A DNA stretch of 64,000 bases from Sulfurisphaera ohwakuensis (GCF_009729055.1 NZ_CP045484.1:1798001-1862000); one strand, 5' to 3'; positions 28,151 through 37,636 are shown, counted from the first letter of the stretch. Notes: generated from the sequence alone by a model not told the origin. A program made the numbers and translations.

Positions 28151-28416
28151 TACCCCTACTTAAAAGATTAGGATTAAATAAATACTCAGTAGATCCAAAA
28201 CCACACATAGAAGTTAATACTGACATATGTATTACTTGCAAAGATAAACCATGTACTGTATCTTGCCCAGCTGGTACTTATGAAGCACAGCCAGATGGAA
28301 GAATTATTGCTCACTATGAAAGATGTTTGGAATGTGGAGGAGCATTAGTTATTTGTCCCTTTGGCGCAATAAAATTTAGGTTCCCTGAAGGCGGAATATC
28401 ATATAATTATGGTTAA
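28147..28416 (+). CDS. fixX: FixX-like ferredoxin with incomplete second cluster (copy 2)
   Basis: This 89-residue FixX homologue has cysteines at 28, 31, 36 and 40 (CITCKDKPCTVSCP) and 60, 63 and 70 (CLECGGALVICP). At residue 66, where the copy-1 protein has Cys (CLECGAC), this one has Ala. Its DNA reads TGTGGAGGAGCATTAG, so the loss is not a reading error of frame. It ends FRFPEGGISYNYG like other FixX proteins. The second cluster may be a 3Fe-4S cluster or be absent. It is the last gene of fixABCX and meets the convergent synthetase gene at 28413. Confidence 0.85.
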   Translation: MIPLLKRLGLNKYSVDPKPHIEVNTDICITCKDKPCTVSCPAGTYEAQPDGRIIAHYERCLECGGALVICPFGAIKFRFPEGGISYNYG

Positions 28417-30242
28417 CTAGTTAAGGCTTTTTTAATTTCCTCTAAAGCTGATGGATTCTCAAGAGCACTTACATCTCCAGTAGGTTTCCCTAATACTACT
28501 GCTCTTATTAACCTCCTCATAATCTTAGCATTCCTAGTCTTTGGCAATTCCTTAACAAATATTATATCCTTTGGTGCTAATGCTTTTCCTAACATTCTCT
28601 GTGTATAATTTAATAGTTCATCTTTCTTAATCTCCTTATTAGTTACAGCAAAGCATAAAATTTCTTCTCCTTTCATAGGATCTGGGACTCCTACACACGC
28701 GCTTTCAACTACACCTTCGTAAGAGTTAATTATTTGCTCAACTTCTGCTGGTCCCACTCTTTTACCTGCAACCTTAATAGTATCATCACTTCTTCCAACA
28801 ATGTAATAAAATCCATCTTCGTCATAATAGGCTAAATCACCGTGAACCCATACTCCCTCCCACCTACTCCAATAAGTGTTTAGATATCTTTCTTTATCCT
28901 TCCAAAAGCCTCTTGTCATTCCTGGCCAAACACTTAATACAACTAACTCTCCCTCAACATTTGCTGGTGCATGTTTTCCATTTTCATCAAATACATCAGC
29001 ATGAATACCAGGAGAGAAGCCGTTGAAAGCGGTAGGTTTAATTTCATTTATTACATAATTTCCTAATATGCCTCCAGAAATTTCAGTACCTCCAGAGTAG
29101 TTAATTATTGGACCTTTAACAGCCTCATATAACCACTTCCAACTTTCATAATCAATTGGCTCACCAGTATTTCCAGCAATTCTAATGTCTAACTTACCTT
29201 TTTCAACTTCACTTCTAAAGGCTCTAATTAAACTTGCAGATAAACCCAGTATATCAACCTTCATATCTTCGATAAATTTACTCAACAAGGAGTAAGTAGT
29301 ATAACCTTCAATCATCCCAATTTTCCCTCTCAACAGTAAGGCAGACAATATCATCCAGGGACCCATCATCCAGCCCAAATCAGTAACCCACATGAGTGTT
29401 TCTCCTTTCTTCAAATCAAATTGGAAATACACATCTGCAGAAGCCTTTATTGGAAAACCATCATGAGTATGCAGACACCCTTTAGGTTTTCCAGTAGTTC
29501 CACTAGTATAAATTATCATGAAGGGGTCTTCAGTATCTGTTACTTCTAACCCATCGCCAGCAGTAGATACTACTTCTGAATAACTAATTGAATCTTTATC
29601 CTTTTTCCCGCCTCTTTCCACAACTACTTTAGTTAGCGTAAGCCCCTCTAAATTTTCAAGTGGATTTATCTCTTTCCCTTTTCTTACAGTCATGTCTGTA
29701 GTAAAAATAACTTTCATTCCACTATCTTCTGCTCTAACTCTTATGGGCTCTTTACCAAACCCCGAAAACAAAGGAACTGCAATCATTCCAGCTCTTGCTA
29801 TTCCTAGAAATATTGGAACTATTTCTGGTATCATTGGCATATAAATTCCTACAGTATCACCTTTCTTTAATCCGAATTTCTTTAACCAGGAAGAAACTGC
29901 CTTAGCTTGTTGAAGTACATTAGAATAGGTTATTGTCCTTGAATTCTCCTTCTCATCCATCCATTTTATGAAAACTTCTGAAGAATCTGGAATTTGATCC
30001 CCAATATTTAATTTTCCATTAATGAACCACTTTGCCCAGGGCTTTCCTTGAGATAAATCCAAGACTTTATCGTATTTAGAATAAAACTTTAATCCTATCC
30101 TTTTTACGAATTTGTCCCAAAATTCCTCAGGCTTTTCATAAGTATAAAAAATAAAGTGTGATAACTTAGAAATATCGTTTTCTAACATAAAAGAATAAAC
30201 ATTACTTTCCTCAATCCAATCCTTTGTAGGTAACCAACTCAT
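28413..30242 (-). CDS. AMP-forming acyl-CoA synthetase (copy 1)
   Basis: This 609-residue ligase of the acetyl-CoA synthetase type shows IIYTSGTTGKPKGCLHTHDG (P-loop), GGTEISGGI, WVHGDLAYYDEDGFYYIVGR and, at the C-terminus, the catalytic Lys in PKTRNAKIMRRLIR. It activates a carboxylic acid with ATP and CoA. Relatives in Sulfolobales activate acetate, propionate, 3-hydroxypropionate or 4-hydroxybutyrate. Its place at the end of the thiolase-fold/DUF35 operon (overlap of 4 bases with the upstream DUF35 gene) suggests it primes the substrate for that operon. The acid is unknown. Confidence 0.88.
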   Translation of the reverse strand: MSWLPTKDWIEESNVYSFMLENDISKLSHFIFYTYEKPEEFWDKFVKRIGLKFYSKYDKVLDLSQGKPWAKWFINGKLNIGDQIPDSSEVFIKWMDEKENSRTITYSNVLQQAKAVSSWLKKFGLKKGDTVGIYMPMIPEIVPIFLGIARAGMIAVPLFSGFGKEPIRVRAEDSGMKVIFTTDMTVRKGKEINPLENLEGLTLTKVVVERGGKKDKDSISYSEVVSTAGDGLEVTDTEDPFMIIYTSGTTGKPKGCLHTHDGFPIKASADVYFQFDLKKGETLMWVTDLGWMMGPWMILSALLLRGKIGMIEGYTTYSLLSKFIEDMKVDILGLSASLIRAFRSEVEKGKLDIRIAGNTGEPIDYESWKWLYEAVKGPIINYSGGTEISGGILGNYVINEIKPTAFNGFSPGIHADVFDENGKHAPANVEGELVVLSVWPGMTRGFWKDKERYLNTYWSRWEGVWVHGDLAYYDEDGFYYIVGRSDDTIKVAGKRVGPAEVEQIINSYEGVVESACVGVPDPMKGEEILCFAVTNKEIKKDELLNYTQRMLGKALAPKDIIFVKELPKTRNAKIMRRLIRAVVLGKPTGDVSALENPSALEEIKKALTS

Positions 30243-30667
30243 TTAACCCTCACTATTAATGGTATTTTGTATTCAAGTATTTCAACTTCTTTTCCAATAT
30301 TTACTTCACCTTCAACGTAAGCTAGTAAACCACCATGAGTAGCTTCAAATCGTATTAACGCTATTACTTGAGGTTTTTCCAGTTTGTTTCCTTCATCGTC
30401 TTTATAAACAACTGTATAAGTGTCTATATATGGTTTTGTAGTAACCTCAACAAAATCATTTTTAACGAAACATTCCTCACAGTAGAGTCTAGCTGGAACG
30501 TATATTCTTCCGCATTTAGGGCATTTTCCTCCTATAATTTTCTTATGTTTTAAACCGTTAAAGAATTCTTCACCAGCAACACCTACAGTATAAACGTATT
30601 CTTCAGCTTCCATTATTTCGTGCCATGATAATAATTTATCTTCAATACCAATCTTATCCCAACTCAT
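30239..30667 (-). CDS. DUF35 (Zn-ribbon/OB-fold) protein A
   Basis: This 142-residue protein has a rubredoxin-like zinc knuckle GGKCPKCGRIYVPARLYCEECF near residue 50, followed by an OB-fold domain. DUF35 proteins pair with thiolase-fold proteins and help position CoA, as in HMG-CoA synthase complexes of archaea and the Ltp2/ChsH2 lyase of steroid degradation. It overlaps the synthetase by 4 bases and the next DUF35 gene by 4 bases. About 45 residues precede the zinc ribbon, a helical lead-in typical of this group. Confidence 0.82.
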   Translation of the reverse strand: MSWDKIGIEDKLLSWHEIMEAEEYVYTVGVAGEEFFNGLKHKKIIGGKCPKCGRIYVPARLYCEECFVKNDFVEVTTKPYIDTYTVVYKDDEGNKLEKPQVIALIRFEATHGGLLAYVEGEVNIGKEVEILEYKIPLIVRVK

Positions 30668-31161
30668 TCTATCACCTTAAAACATTCAATATCGTTTATA
30701 CTTCCAACTCTTTCTTCTTTCCACACTGCCTTAACTTTCTTACCGAATAAACTCATATTTTTCACATCCTCAAAATCTGCACAGATTCTGTGGAATAAAC
30801 CTGGGAAAACCCAATCCTTATCTCTTGAAGGAAATAATCTAATTACTCCAACAATTTCAGGTTTCTCTATTCTCTCTCTAGTCCACGAAATAAAACTTGC
30901 AACAACAGTTTCGACTATACCTTCATCCTTAACTTCAACCCACTCGTCTGTAGGTCTAAAACAATCGTCACAATACATTCTTGGCGGTACATAAACTCTT
31001 CCGCATTTATTACATTTCCTACCAATAATCTTCTTCTCCTTTAAACCCAGCAAAAACTTACTATAGGCTTGCCCAGCACTATAGGCATACTTAGCATTTG
31101 GTTTATATACAATTGTATTTACTTTCTTTAAATCTTCTTCTTTTAAGGGAGTCCCGTCCAT
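30664..31161 (-). CDS. DUF35 (Zn-ribbon/OB-fold) protein B
   Basis: The ATG ending at 31161 is chosen because GAGGTGAG stands just upstream and it clears the thiolase stop at 31173. A longer frame up to 31290 would only overlap that gene. The 165-residue product has the zinc knuckle GRKCNKCGRVYVPPRMYCDDC and a longer OB domain than DUF35 protein A. Two different DUF35 proteins next to two different thiolase-fold proteins suggest two heteromers or one four-part complex. Confidence 0.82.
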   Translation of the reverse strand: MDGTPLKEEDLKKVNTIVYKPNAKYAYSAGQAYSKFLLGLKEKKIIGRKCNKCGRVYVPPRMYCDDCFRPTDEWVEVKDEGIVETVVASFISWTRERIEKPEIVGVIRLFPSRDKDWVFPGLFHRICADFEDVKNMSLFGKKVKAVWKEERVGSINDIECFKVIE

Positions 31162-31172
31162 TTTCTCACCTC

Positions 31173-32348
31173 TTAATTTCTCATAACTATAACAGTTGAG
31201 GCTTGCATTAAATCGCCCCAAGCTTGGGCTAATCCAGTATGTACAGGTTTCTTCACTTGCATCCTTCCAGCAGTTCCTTTCAATTGCCAATATATACTAA
31301 TAGTCTTCATTAGACCAGCTGCCGCAATAGGATTACCAACACCGAGTAAACCACCTGATGGAGAGCTTGGAATATCTCCATCTATGTCAAACACACCTTC
31401 CTTAAGAAGCTTAGGTGCTTCTCCTCTCCTAGCAATCATTAATCCCTCTATATGATGCAATTCTTTATAATCAAAGGGGTCGTAAGGTTCAATCACGTCG
31501 ATTTCCTTATTTGGTCTTTCAATCCCAGCCATTTTATAAGCCATCCTAGCTGCGTGTTCCAAATATCTAGGATAGGCTAATTCTCTACCGGTCCATTCTG
31601 TATTATCTAGTGTCCAACCAACACCTTCAATCCATACGGGAGTATCGGTATATCTACGTGCAACATCTTCACTTACAATAACCATTGCAGCCGCACCATC
31701 ACTAACTGGACTAGTGTCTAAAAGTTGTACTGGCCAAACCAGAACCTCACTCTTTAAAACATCATCAACTGTAATATTAGCAGCAGCTTGAGCATAAGGA
31801 TTATTAAGTGCATTCTTTTTGTTTTTAACAGATACTAAAGCTATATCCTCTTTTGTAATTTTATTAACGTACATATATCTATGCATTTCCATCGCAAAGA
31901 TCCAGATTAGATTGGGATTTAACGGCTTCTCAGTAATCGGATCCCATATATACCTAAACACCGATTGCGGATGAGGTCTTGCAGGGCTCATCTTCTCCTC
32001 AGCAACAGCCAAAACTTTCTCACATAAACCACTAGCAACATGATACCAGGCTGTATTAGGAACCATAACTCCAGTAGCACCACCAACAAAGACTCTACTT
32101 ACCATTTTCCTAACTCCACCAGAACCATGAGCTAAATACTCTCCTTTCATATGTACTCCATCAAAGGCATCTGGTGCACTACCAATTACAACACAATCAA
32201 TATCTTTTAGCTCCAAACCAGCCTCATCCAAAGCTTTCCTAACCGCTTCCCACGCCAATTCTTGTGGAGTCTCTAGCATTCTCCTTCTAAATAACGTTAA
32301 TCCGGCACCTATTACAGCTACCCTTCTAAAATATAAATTCGTCTTCAT
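31173..32348 (-). CDS. Thiolase-fold protein B, catalytic cysteine absent
   Basis: This 391-residue protein of the SCP-x/thiolase superfamily has the motif PSGGLLGVGNPIAAAGLMKT near the C-terminus. The loop that should carry the nucleophilic Cys reads RVFVGGATGVM near residue 88, with no Cys. The second-motif His of GHP is Asn in GNP. Such proteins are not thiolases in the classical sense. Relatives such as Ltp2 are retro-aldol lyases that work with a DUF35 partner. The ATG start shares one base with the stop of protein A. Confidence 0.85.
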   Translation of the reverse strand: MKTNLYFRRVAVIGAGLTLFRRRMLETPQELAWEAVRKALDEAGLELKDIDCVVIGSAPDAFDGVHMKGEYLAHGSGGVRKMVSRVFVGGATGVMVPNTAWYHVASGLCEKVLAVAEEKMSPARPHPQSVFRYIWDPITEKPLNPNLIWIFAMEMHRYMYVNKITKEDIALVSVKNKKNALNNPYAQAAANITVDDVLKSEVLVWPVQLLDTSPVSDGAAAMVIVSEDVARRYTDTPVWIEGVGWTLDNTEWTGRELAYPRYLEHAARMAYKMAGIERPNKEIDVIEPYDPFDYKELHHIEGLMIARRGEAPKLLKEGVFDIDGDIPSSPSGGLLGVGNPIAAAGLMKTISIYWQLKGTAGRMQVKKPVHTGLAQAWGDLMQASTVIVMRN

Positions 32349-33457
32349 TATCTACTCACCACTCCAACAACACCTGTAAAAGTAGGAATTCCTCTCCAAC
32401 TTGCTACTACAGCTTTATCAACAACTCCTTGCCTCAAATATTCAACAGCATCTAATAGTAATGATAATCCACTAACTTCTAATGGTCTACCCTTAGCCAG
32501 ATGACCACCTAAAGGATTAACCTCAATCTTCCCTCCTTTCTCAAACTCACCTTCTCGTAAATCTTTTACAGCGTTATCACTTAAACTTAATCCTTCAACA
32601 TGCTGAAGCTCTTTATAACTATAAGTATCGTCAACAAAAGCAGCTTTTATTTCCCTTATATTCACTTTTGCCATGTTATAAGCTTCCTTTGAAGCAATTT
32701 TCATATATCTTGCCTCTCCCAATTCTGAAAGTTCTATTGTAGAATCAGTAGCAGAGTATATACCATCAATCCATATTGGAGTATCAGTATACTTACGTGC
32801 GATCTCTTCACTTGCTAACACAACAACAACTGCTGCATCGACAAAGCGTGAAATATCTAAATCTGTTAAGGGGTATACTGTGTATTCTCTTTCCAATACA
32901 TCTTCTAAGTTGATATTAGATGCATATGATGCTCTCGGGTTCTTTAAACCATTACGCTTATTCTTTACAACAACTTTAGCAAAGTCTTCTCTTGTTGCGT
33001 TTCTTAATTTCATAAACTTTAAAGCCTCTAAGCCGGCGAGAAAATGAATGTTCTTTGCTCCAACCCTATACATTGGGTCAAAGGCGAATTCTATTATATC
33101 TCTCATTGTTAGAATATCACTAGGTTTTGCATGAGATTCTACTACAGTTATATTAGCTAACCCAGATTTTATATGCATAACTCCATGAAGGATTCCTTGT
33201 AATCCATCACCTGTTACAGTCATTGTAGGTCTCATAGCACCACCAATAGGGTCTGGGGCAAATTCATCGGATATTGCAATTCCTTCCCAAAAGTCTTCTT
33301 GGCATGAAATAAAAGTATCTACATCAGTTCTAGGATTTATATTTCCAGCGTCTTCATAAGCTCTAACGGCGGCCTCAAACATCATTTCTCTAAATGACAC
33401 ATCCTTAGTGTTAGGTCTGAAACCATACCAACCTATACCTACTATAGCTACTTTCAT
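32348..33457 (-). CDS. Thiolase-fold protein A, catalytic cysteine absent
   Basis: This 369-residue protein is a paralogue of protein B. The nucleophile loop reads MTVTGDGLQGIL near residue 82 with Thr in place of Cys, and the C-terminal motif reads GGHLAKGRPLEVSG with Arg where GHP has His. It is the first gene of a five-gene operon with protein B, two DUF35 proteins and an acyl-CoA synthetase. The loss of every classical thiolase residue in both proteins suggests a lyase or structural role in CoA-ester chemistry. The 289-bp spacer to the next gene upstream (33458-33746) is AT-rich and contains only a 27-codon frame. Confidence 0.85.
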   Translation of the reverse strand: MKVAIVGIGWYGFRPNTKDVSFREMMFEAAVRAYEDAGNINPRTDVDTFISCQEDFWEGIAISDEFAPDPIGGAMRPTMTVTGDGLQGILHGVMHIKSGLANITVVESHAKPSDILTMRDIIEFAFDPMYRVGAKNIHFLAGLEALKFMKLRNATREDFAKVVVKNKRNGLKNPRASYASNINLEDVLEREYTVYPLTDLDISRFVDAAVVVVLASEEIARKYTDTPIWIDGIYSATDSTIELSELGEARYMKIASKEAYNMAKVNIREIKAAFVDDTYSYKELQHVEGLSLSDNAVKDLREGEFEKGGKIEVNPLGGHLAKGRPLEVSGLSLLLDAVEYLRQGVVDKAVVASWRGIPTFTGVVGVVSR

Positions 33458-33746
33458 AAAAAATCACAATCATTATATCTCTCAAAAACTATTAAGTTTT
33501 TCTTATATAGTGAATATTTCATTTTACTTAAATTGATTTAATTATTAATATATTGCTATAATCCTTGATAATTAAAAATTCGACTTCTTAACGTTTATCT
33601 TGTGACTTTACGTGAGGGGAGAGAATGTCAAGCAGAAAGGAAAAATTAGAATATTATATCTTAATAATAATAATAAAAATATATTCCATTTTACCAAGAA
33701 ATAATTAAAGAATTTTAAATGTTAGGAAAAAGAAACTTTCTCTTAG

Positions 33747-34871
33747 TCATTCATTGAGTATTTTATCTATTCCATGCCTCATCAAAACTTTATTAATAAT
33801 TGACAATTGGACTTCGTCAGTCCCTTCTCCAATCCTAGTTAATCTAACATCTCTAAATGCTCTTTCAACTTTGCTCCCTTTAGCATATCCTAAACCACCC
33901 ATAATTTGCAATGCAGTATCTATAATGTTTTCAGCTACATTCGAAGAAACAAATTTCAAAGCTGAAATCTTTCCCTCAATTTCAAATAATTTGTCTAACG
34001 GATATTTTGAAATTTCCCTTATCATACTCTTAATAGAGTAAAGGTTAGCCACAGATTTAGCTAAATACCACTGAATACCTTGTTTTTCAATTAATTTAGA
34101 ATCAAATAATTCTCTTTGCTTACTCCACTGTATTGCCTCCTCAATTGCACAAATGCTTAACCCTATGGCAATTGCTGAAATAGCAATCCTACCAACTAAT
34201 AAAGCGTATTTTACAACTCTCCAACCACCATTTAACTCACCAACAATGTTCTCTTCTCCAACCTCACAATCGTTTAGCTCTACTTCAGCAGTCCCAGTTC
34301 CTCTATTTCCCATTACTTCAATTTTTCTTGTAGTAATACATTTATTTCTAGGAACTAGAAAAACAGTCAGTGTTTTTTCCTTTAATTTTGGATCACCAGT
34401 TCTTGCTACTATTAAGAAAATATCAGCATAAAGCCCTTGGGTAGTCCACATTTTTCTACCATTAATAACCCAGCTATCCTTAACTCTTTCTGCCTTTGTC
34501 ATTATACTTCCAGCATCACTACCGCAGCAAGGCTCGCTTAGACCAAAACCACCAATTAACTCACCTTTTGCAAGTTTATCTAAGATCTCTTTCTGTTCTT
34601 TATTTCCAAACATTCTAATTGGTTCAGTAACCAACTCACCTTGAGCATCTTGTATTAGGGCTACAGAACCACTAACTTTTGCTATCTCTTCGATTATATT
34701 TACAGTGTCGTATAACGTTAATCCCTCATAAAGCGGTGACAAATAACCAAGCTCACCCATTCTCTTAACTAACTCTCTTGGGTAATAATCCTCTCTATCA
34801 ACTTTTTCTGCTAATGGTTCGATTTCCCTTTTAACAAACTCTTTTACGGAGGATAAAATTAGTTCGCTCAT
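33747..34871 (-). CDS. Acyl-CoA dehydrogenase (copy 2)
   Basis: This 374-residue flavoenzyme has GFGLSEPCCGSDAGSIMTKA and INGRKMWTTQGLYADIFLI for substrate and FAD contacts. The catalytic Glu is in LTRIGEGTDEVQLSI near the C-terminus. It is only distantly related to copy 1 at 24089. Its divergent neighbour is an acyl-CoA synthetase, 73 bases away, so both could be switched on together. It has no flanking enoyl-CoA hydratase. Confidence 0.88.
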   Translation of the reverse strand: MSELILSSVKEFVKREIEPLAEKVDREDYYPRELVKRMGELGYLSPLYEGLTLYDTVNIIEEIAKVSGSVALIQDAQGELVTEPIRMFGNKEQKEILDKLAKGELIGGFGLSEPCCGSDAGSIMTKAERVKDSWVINGRKMWTTQGLYADIFLIVARTGDPKLKEKTLTVFLVPRNKCITTRKIEVMGNRGTGTAEVELNDCEVGEENIVGELNGGWRVVKYALLVGRIAISAIAIGLSICAIEEAIQWSKQRELFDSKLIEKQGIQWYLAKSVANLYSIKSMIREISKYPLDKLFEIEGKISALKFVSSNVAENIIDTALQIMGGLGYAKGSKVERAFRDVRLTRIGEGTDEVQLSIINKVLMRHGIDKILNE

Positions 34872-34944
34872 AATTATAAGTTATCAAAGAAAAATAATAA
34901 ATCATTGTCATAAAACATAAAAATAAAGTATGAGATAATATTGT

Positions 34945-36810
34945 ATGGAAGTGGAATTTTATAGTTTACAAAAAATTAGAAAACTAAGTGAGGAAGCGAT
35001 AAAAGACCCAGAAAGCTTTTGGAAGGATAAAATGCATTTGATCTCATGGTTTAAAGAGCCAGAAAAAATAAGGGAAGGAGAACCACCATTTGAGAAATGG
35101 TTTGTTAATGGTTATACTAATATTTCTTATAACGCAATTGATAGGCATTTAGATAAATCTGAAAAAGTAGCTTTCTATTGGATAAATGAGAAATTAGATA
35201 CTAGGAGTATAACTTATAGAGATTTATATTGTGAGGTAAATAGGGCTTCTTACGTTTTAAAAGAACTAGGAGTAAAGAAAGGTGACTCAGTATCTCTTAT
35301 AATGCCTAGTATTCCAGAGGCAGTCTATATGTCTTTAGCTGTACATAGGCTAGGGGCGACGCTAGTAATACACTATCTAGGTTTAAGTGAGGAGACCTTA
35401 ACCTATAGGCTAAATGATTGTAATTCTAGGGTTTTAATAGTTGCTAGTAAGGGTTTCAGAAACGGAAATGAAATAAGGATAAAAGATTTTGTGGATAAAC
35501 TTCTTGATTCCAGAAAAACTCCGATAGAGAAAGTTTTAGTAGTGAAAAGAGGTTATGACGATTTTAATGTTACAAAGAGGGACGTTATATATGAAGAAGT
35601 AAGACCTAGGGGTAGAGTTTATGTTGAGCCAATCTGGGTAGAATCTAATGAGCCTTCAACAATTTATTATACTTCTGGAACCACTGGTAGACCTAAAGGC
35701 TTATATCACTCTACAGCAGGATATGTAATAGCATTAAATTATGCCTTTAAATCCCTTATGGGTCCTAAGGAGAATGATATATGGTGGACAATATCTGAAT
35801 TAGGCTGGCCAGTATGGCCTATGGCAAATCTTTACACAATACCATTCATGGGTCTTACTGGAGTACTTTTTGAGGGATATATAGGATATAAACCGGATAT
35901 GTTCTCCAGAATAATTGAAAGGTTTGGAGTTAATTTAGTATGGAGTTCAACAACAACCTTATATACATTAAAGAGCCTTGGAGAAGAATCAGTTAAATCT
36001 GGAGATACTTCAACACTGAGACTCATTTTGAACACTGGAGAACCATTAAATCCTGGTGCATGGAAATGGTTAAGAGATAACATGCCTCATGTTACTATTG
36101 CAGATGCTTATTGGATGACTGAACACTTATTCCCAGTTGCTGGAACGCCTTTTGGAATAGGAGAGATTCCTTATAAAGCTGGGTCTGCTGGAATTAGATT
36201 CCCAGGTAGTGACTTTAGAGTAGTGGACGATGATGGAAAAGAATTACAAGCAGGCAAAAAGGGATACATTGTGTTAAAGCCTATTAGCCCAGCTTTAGCA
36301 AAAATGCACAATGATACTAGCGGAGAAAGGATTATAAAGACCTACTGGTCGAGATTCCCTGGATATTTCTACACTGGTGATTACGGCTATATGGACGAGG
36401 ATGGATACCTTTATGTTTTAGGAAGAGCTGATGATGTAATAAAGTCTGGCGAAAGAATAGGTACTTTAGAAGTAGAAAGTGTAGTTGTAACACATCCAGC
36501 AGTTGCTGAAGCCGCTGTAGTAGGCTACCCAAAGGAAGGAGGAGAAGGAATTTTAGTTTTAGCTGTGGTTAAGAAAGGTTATCCAATGAGTGAGGATTTG
36601 GCTAATGATATAAAATCATATCTAAGAAATAGTGGATATATAGTAGATAAAGTATATTTAGTAAGAAGACTACCAAAGACGAAGAGTGGCAAGATAATGA
36701 GGAGATTAATAAGAGCACTGGTAAGGAATGAGGAGATTGGTGATATCTCTACTTTAGATGACCCAAGCATATTAGAGGAGTTAAAGAGTATATTAAGTGA
36801 GAAAGATTGA
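34945..36810 (+). CDS. AMP-forming acyl-CoA synthetase (copy 2)
   Basis: This 621-residue ligase has IYYTSGTTGRPKGLYHSTAG, LNTGEPLNPGAWKWLRDN, GYFYTGDYGYMDEDGYLYVL and the C-terminal catalytic Lys in LPKTKSGKIMRRLIR. It is a second acetyl/propionyl/hydroxyacyl-CoA synthetase, divergent from copy 1. The stop overlaps the TTG start of an amidohydrolase, so the two genes are translationally coupled. That coupling suggests the hydrolase product is activated by this enzyme or the reverse. Confidence 0.88.
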   Translation: MEVEFYSLQKIRKLSEEAIKDPESFWKDKMHLISWFKEPEKIREGEPPFEKWFVNGYTNISYNAIDRHLDKSEKVAFYWINEKLDTRSITYRDLYCEVNRASYVLKELGVKKGDSVSLIMPSIPEAVYMSLAVHRLGATLVIHYLGLSEETLTYRLNDCNSRVLIVASKGFRNGNEIRIKDFVDKLLDSRKTPIEKVLVVKRGYDDFNVTKRDVIYEEVRPRGRVYVEPIWVESNEPSTIYYTSGTTGRPKGLYHSTAGYVIALNYAFKSLMGPKENDIWWTISELGWPVWPMANLYTIPFMGLTGVLFEGYIGYKPDMFSRIIERFGVNLVWSSTTTLYTLKSLGEESVKSGDTSTLRLILNTGEPLNPGAWKWLRDNMPHVTIADAYWMTEHLFPVAGTPFGIGEIPYKAGSAGIRFPGSDFRVVDDDGKELQAGKKGYIVLKPISPALAKMHNDTSGERIIKTYWSRFPGYFYTGDYGYMDEDGYLYVLGRADDVIKSGERIGTLEVESVVVTHPAVAEAAVVGYPKEGGEGILVLAVVKKGYPMSEDLANDIKSYLRNSGYIVDKVYLVRRLPKTKSGKIMRRLIRALVRNEEIGDISTLDDPSILEELKSILSEKD

Positions 36811-37622
36811 TAGATTTTCACTTCCATGCTCCCATAAAGGAATTCTTAGATTTTTTAGGTGAATATAAGGAATCAACAATGAAATATTTTAATGCGAAGT
36901 TCGATATAAAAAGCTTAAGAGGAAGCCTAGACGAGGCTGAAAGCTTAGGGATAAAGAGAGTTGTTTTATTACCCATAGACTCTACAACCTTTTTAGGAAG
37001 AAAAATACCTAATGAAATTGTTTGTAACAACACAGATGATAGAATAATAAGGTTTGTGTCAGTAGATCCTTTAAAACCTAATGCTGAAGAAGAACTAAGA
37101 CGGCTCATAAAAGAATGCGAACCTCAAGGAGTTAAATTTCATCCACAACTTCAAGGATTTAATCCATTAGATGAAAGAGCATTAAGATTATACTCCGTCT
37201 TAGATTCGAATGGTCTTGTAGCTGTTTTTCATACAGGAACTTCTGGAGTAGGTGCTGGTGTAAAATCAAATATTAGACTTGATTACGGCAGACCAATATA
37301 TTTTGATGAAATAGCAATAAGATTTCCCAGAATGAAGATAATATTAGCACATTTTGGTTGGCCATGGACTGAAGAAGCTATAGCGATAGCACTTCATAAA
37401 CCCAATATATACTTAGATTTGTCTGGCTGGGTACCTAAATACATACCAGAAGTAGTATGGAAGTATGCAAAAAGATTACAAGATAAACTTATTTTTGGAA
37501 GTGATTATCCTCTAATCTCACAGGAGAGATGGTTAAACGAGTTTGATAAATTAAATTTGCCAGGGGATATTAAAGAAAAAATTCTTAAAGAAAATGCGGA
37601 AAGAATATTGGAAAAAAGTTAA
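36807..37622 (+). CDS. Amidohydrolase family 2 (metal-dependent decarboxylase/hydrolase-like)
   Basis: This 271-residue TIM barrel begins IDFHFHAPIKEFLDFLG (metal-binding HxH), with later metal ligands in FHPQLQGFNP, VFHTGTSG and ILAHFGWPW, and the Asp in FGSDYPL. All expected ligands are present. Relatives decarboxylate aromatic acids or hydrolyse lactones and cyclic amides. It starts at a TTG overlapping the synthetase stop. The gene is followed by the convergent citrate synthase. Confidence 0.82.
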   Translation: MIDFHFHAPIKEFLDFLGEYKESTMKYFNAKFDIKSLRGSLDEAESLGIKRVVLLPIDSTTFLGRKIPNEIVCNNTDDRIIRFVSVDPLKPNAEEELRRLIKECEPQGVKFHPQLQGFNPLDERALRLYSVLDSNGLVAVFHTGTSGVGAGVKSNIRLDYGRPIYFDEIAIRFPRMKIILAHFGWPWTEEAIAIALHKPNIYLDLSGWVPKYIPEVVWKYAKRLQDKLIFGSDYPLISQERWLNEFDKLNLPGDIKEKILKENAERILEKS

Positions 37623-37636
37623 GAAGGAAGAAAATT

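Noticed and set aside
31162..31290. Longer N-terminus of DUF35 protein B
   Set aside because: It would overlap the thiolase-fold gene by over 100 bases. The ATG at 31161 has a clear GAGGTGAG ribosome site.
33625..33708. Tiny 27-codon frame with a purine-rich stretch upstream
   Set aside because: It is only 27 residues of mostly Ile, Lys and Tyr in AT-rich DNA. The GGGGAGAG-like bases are not at a usual distance and no conservation can be judged.
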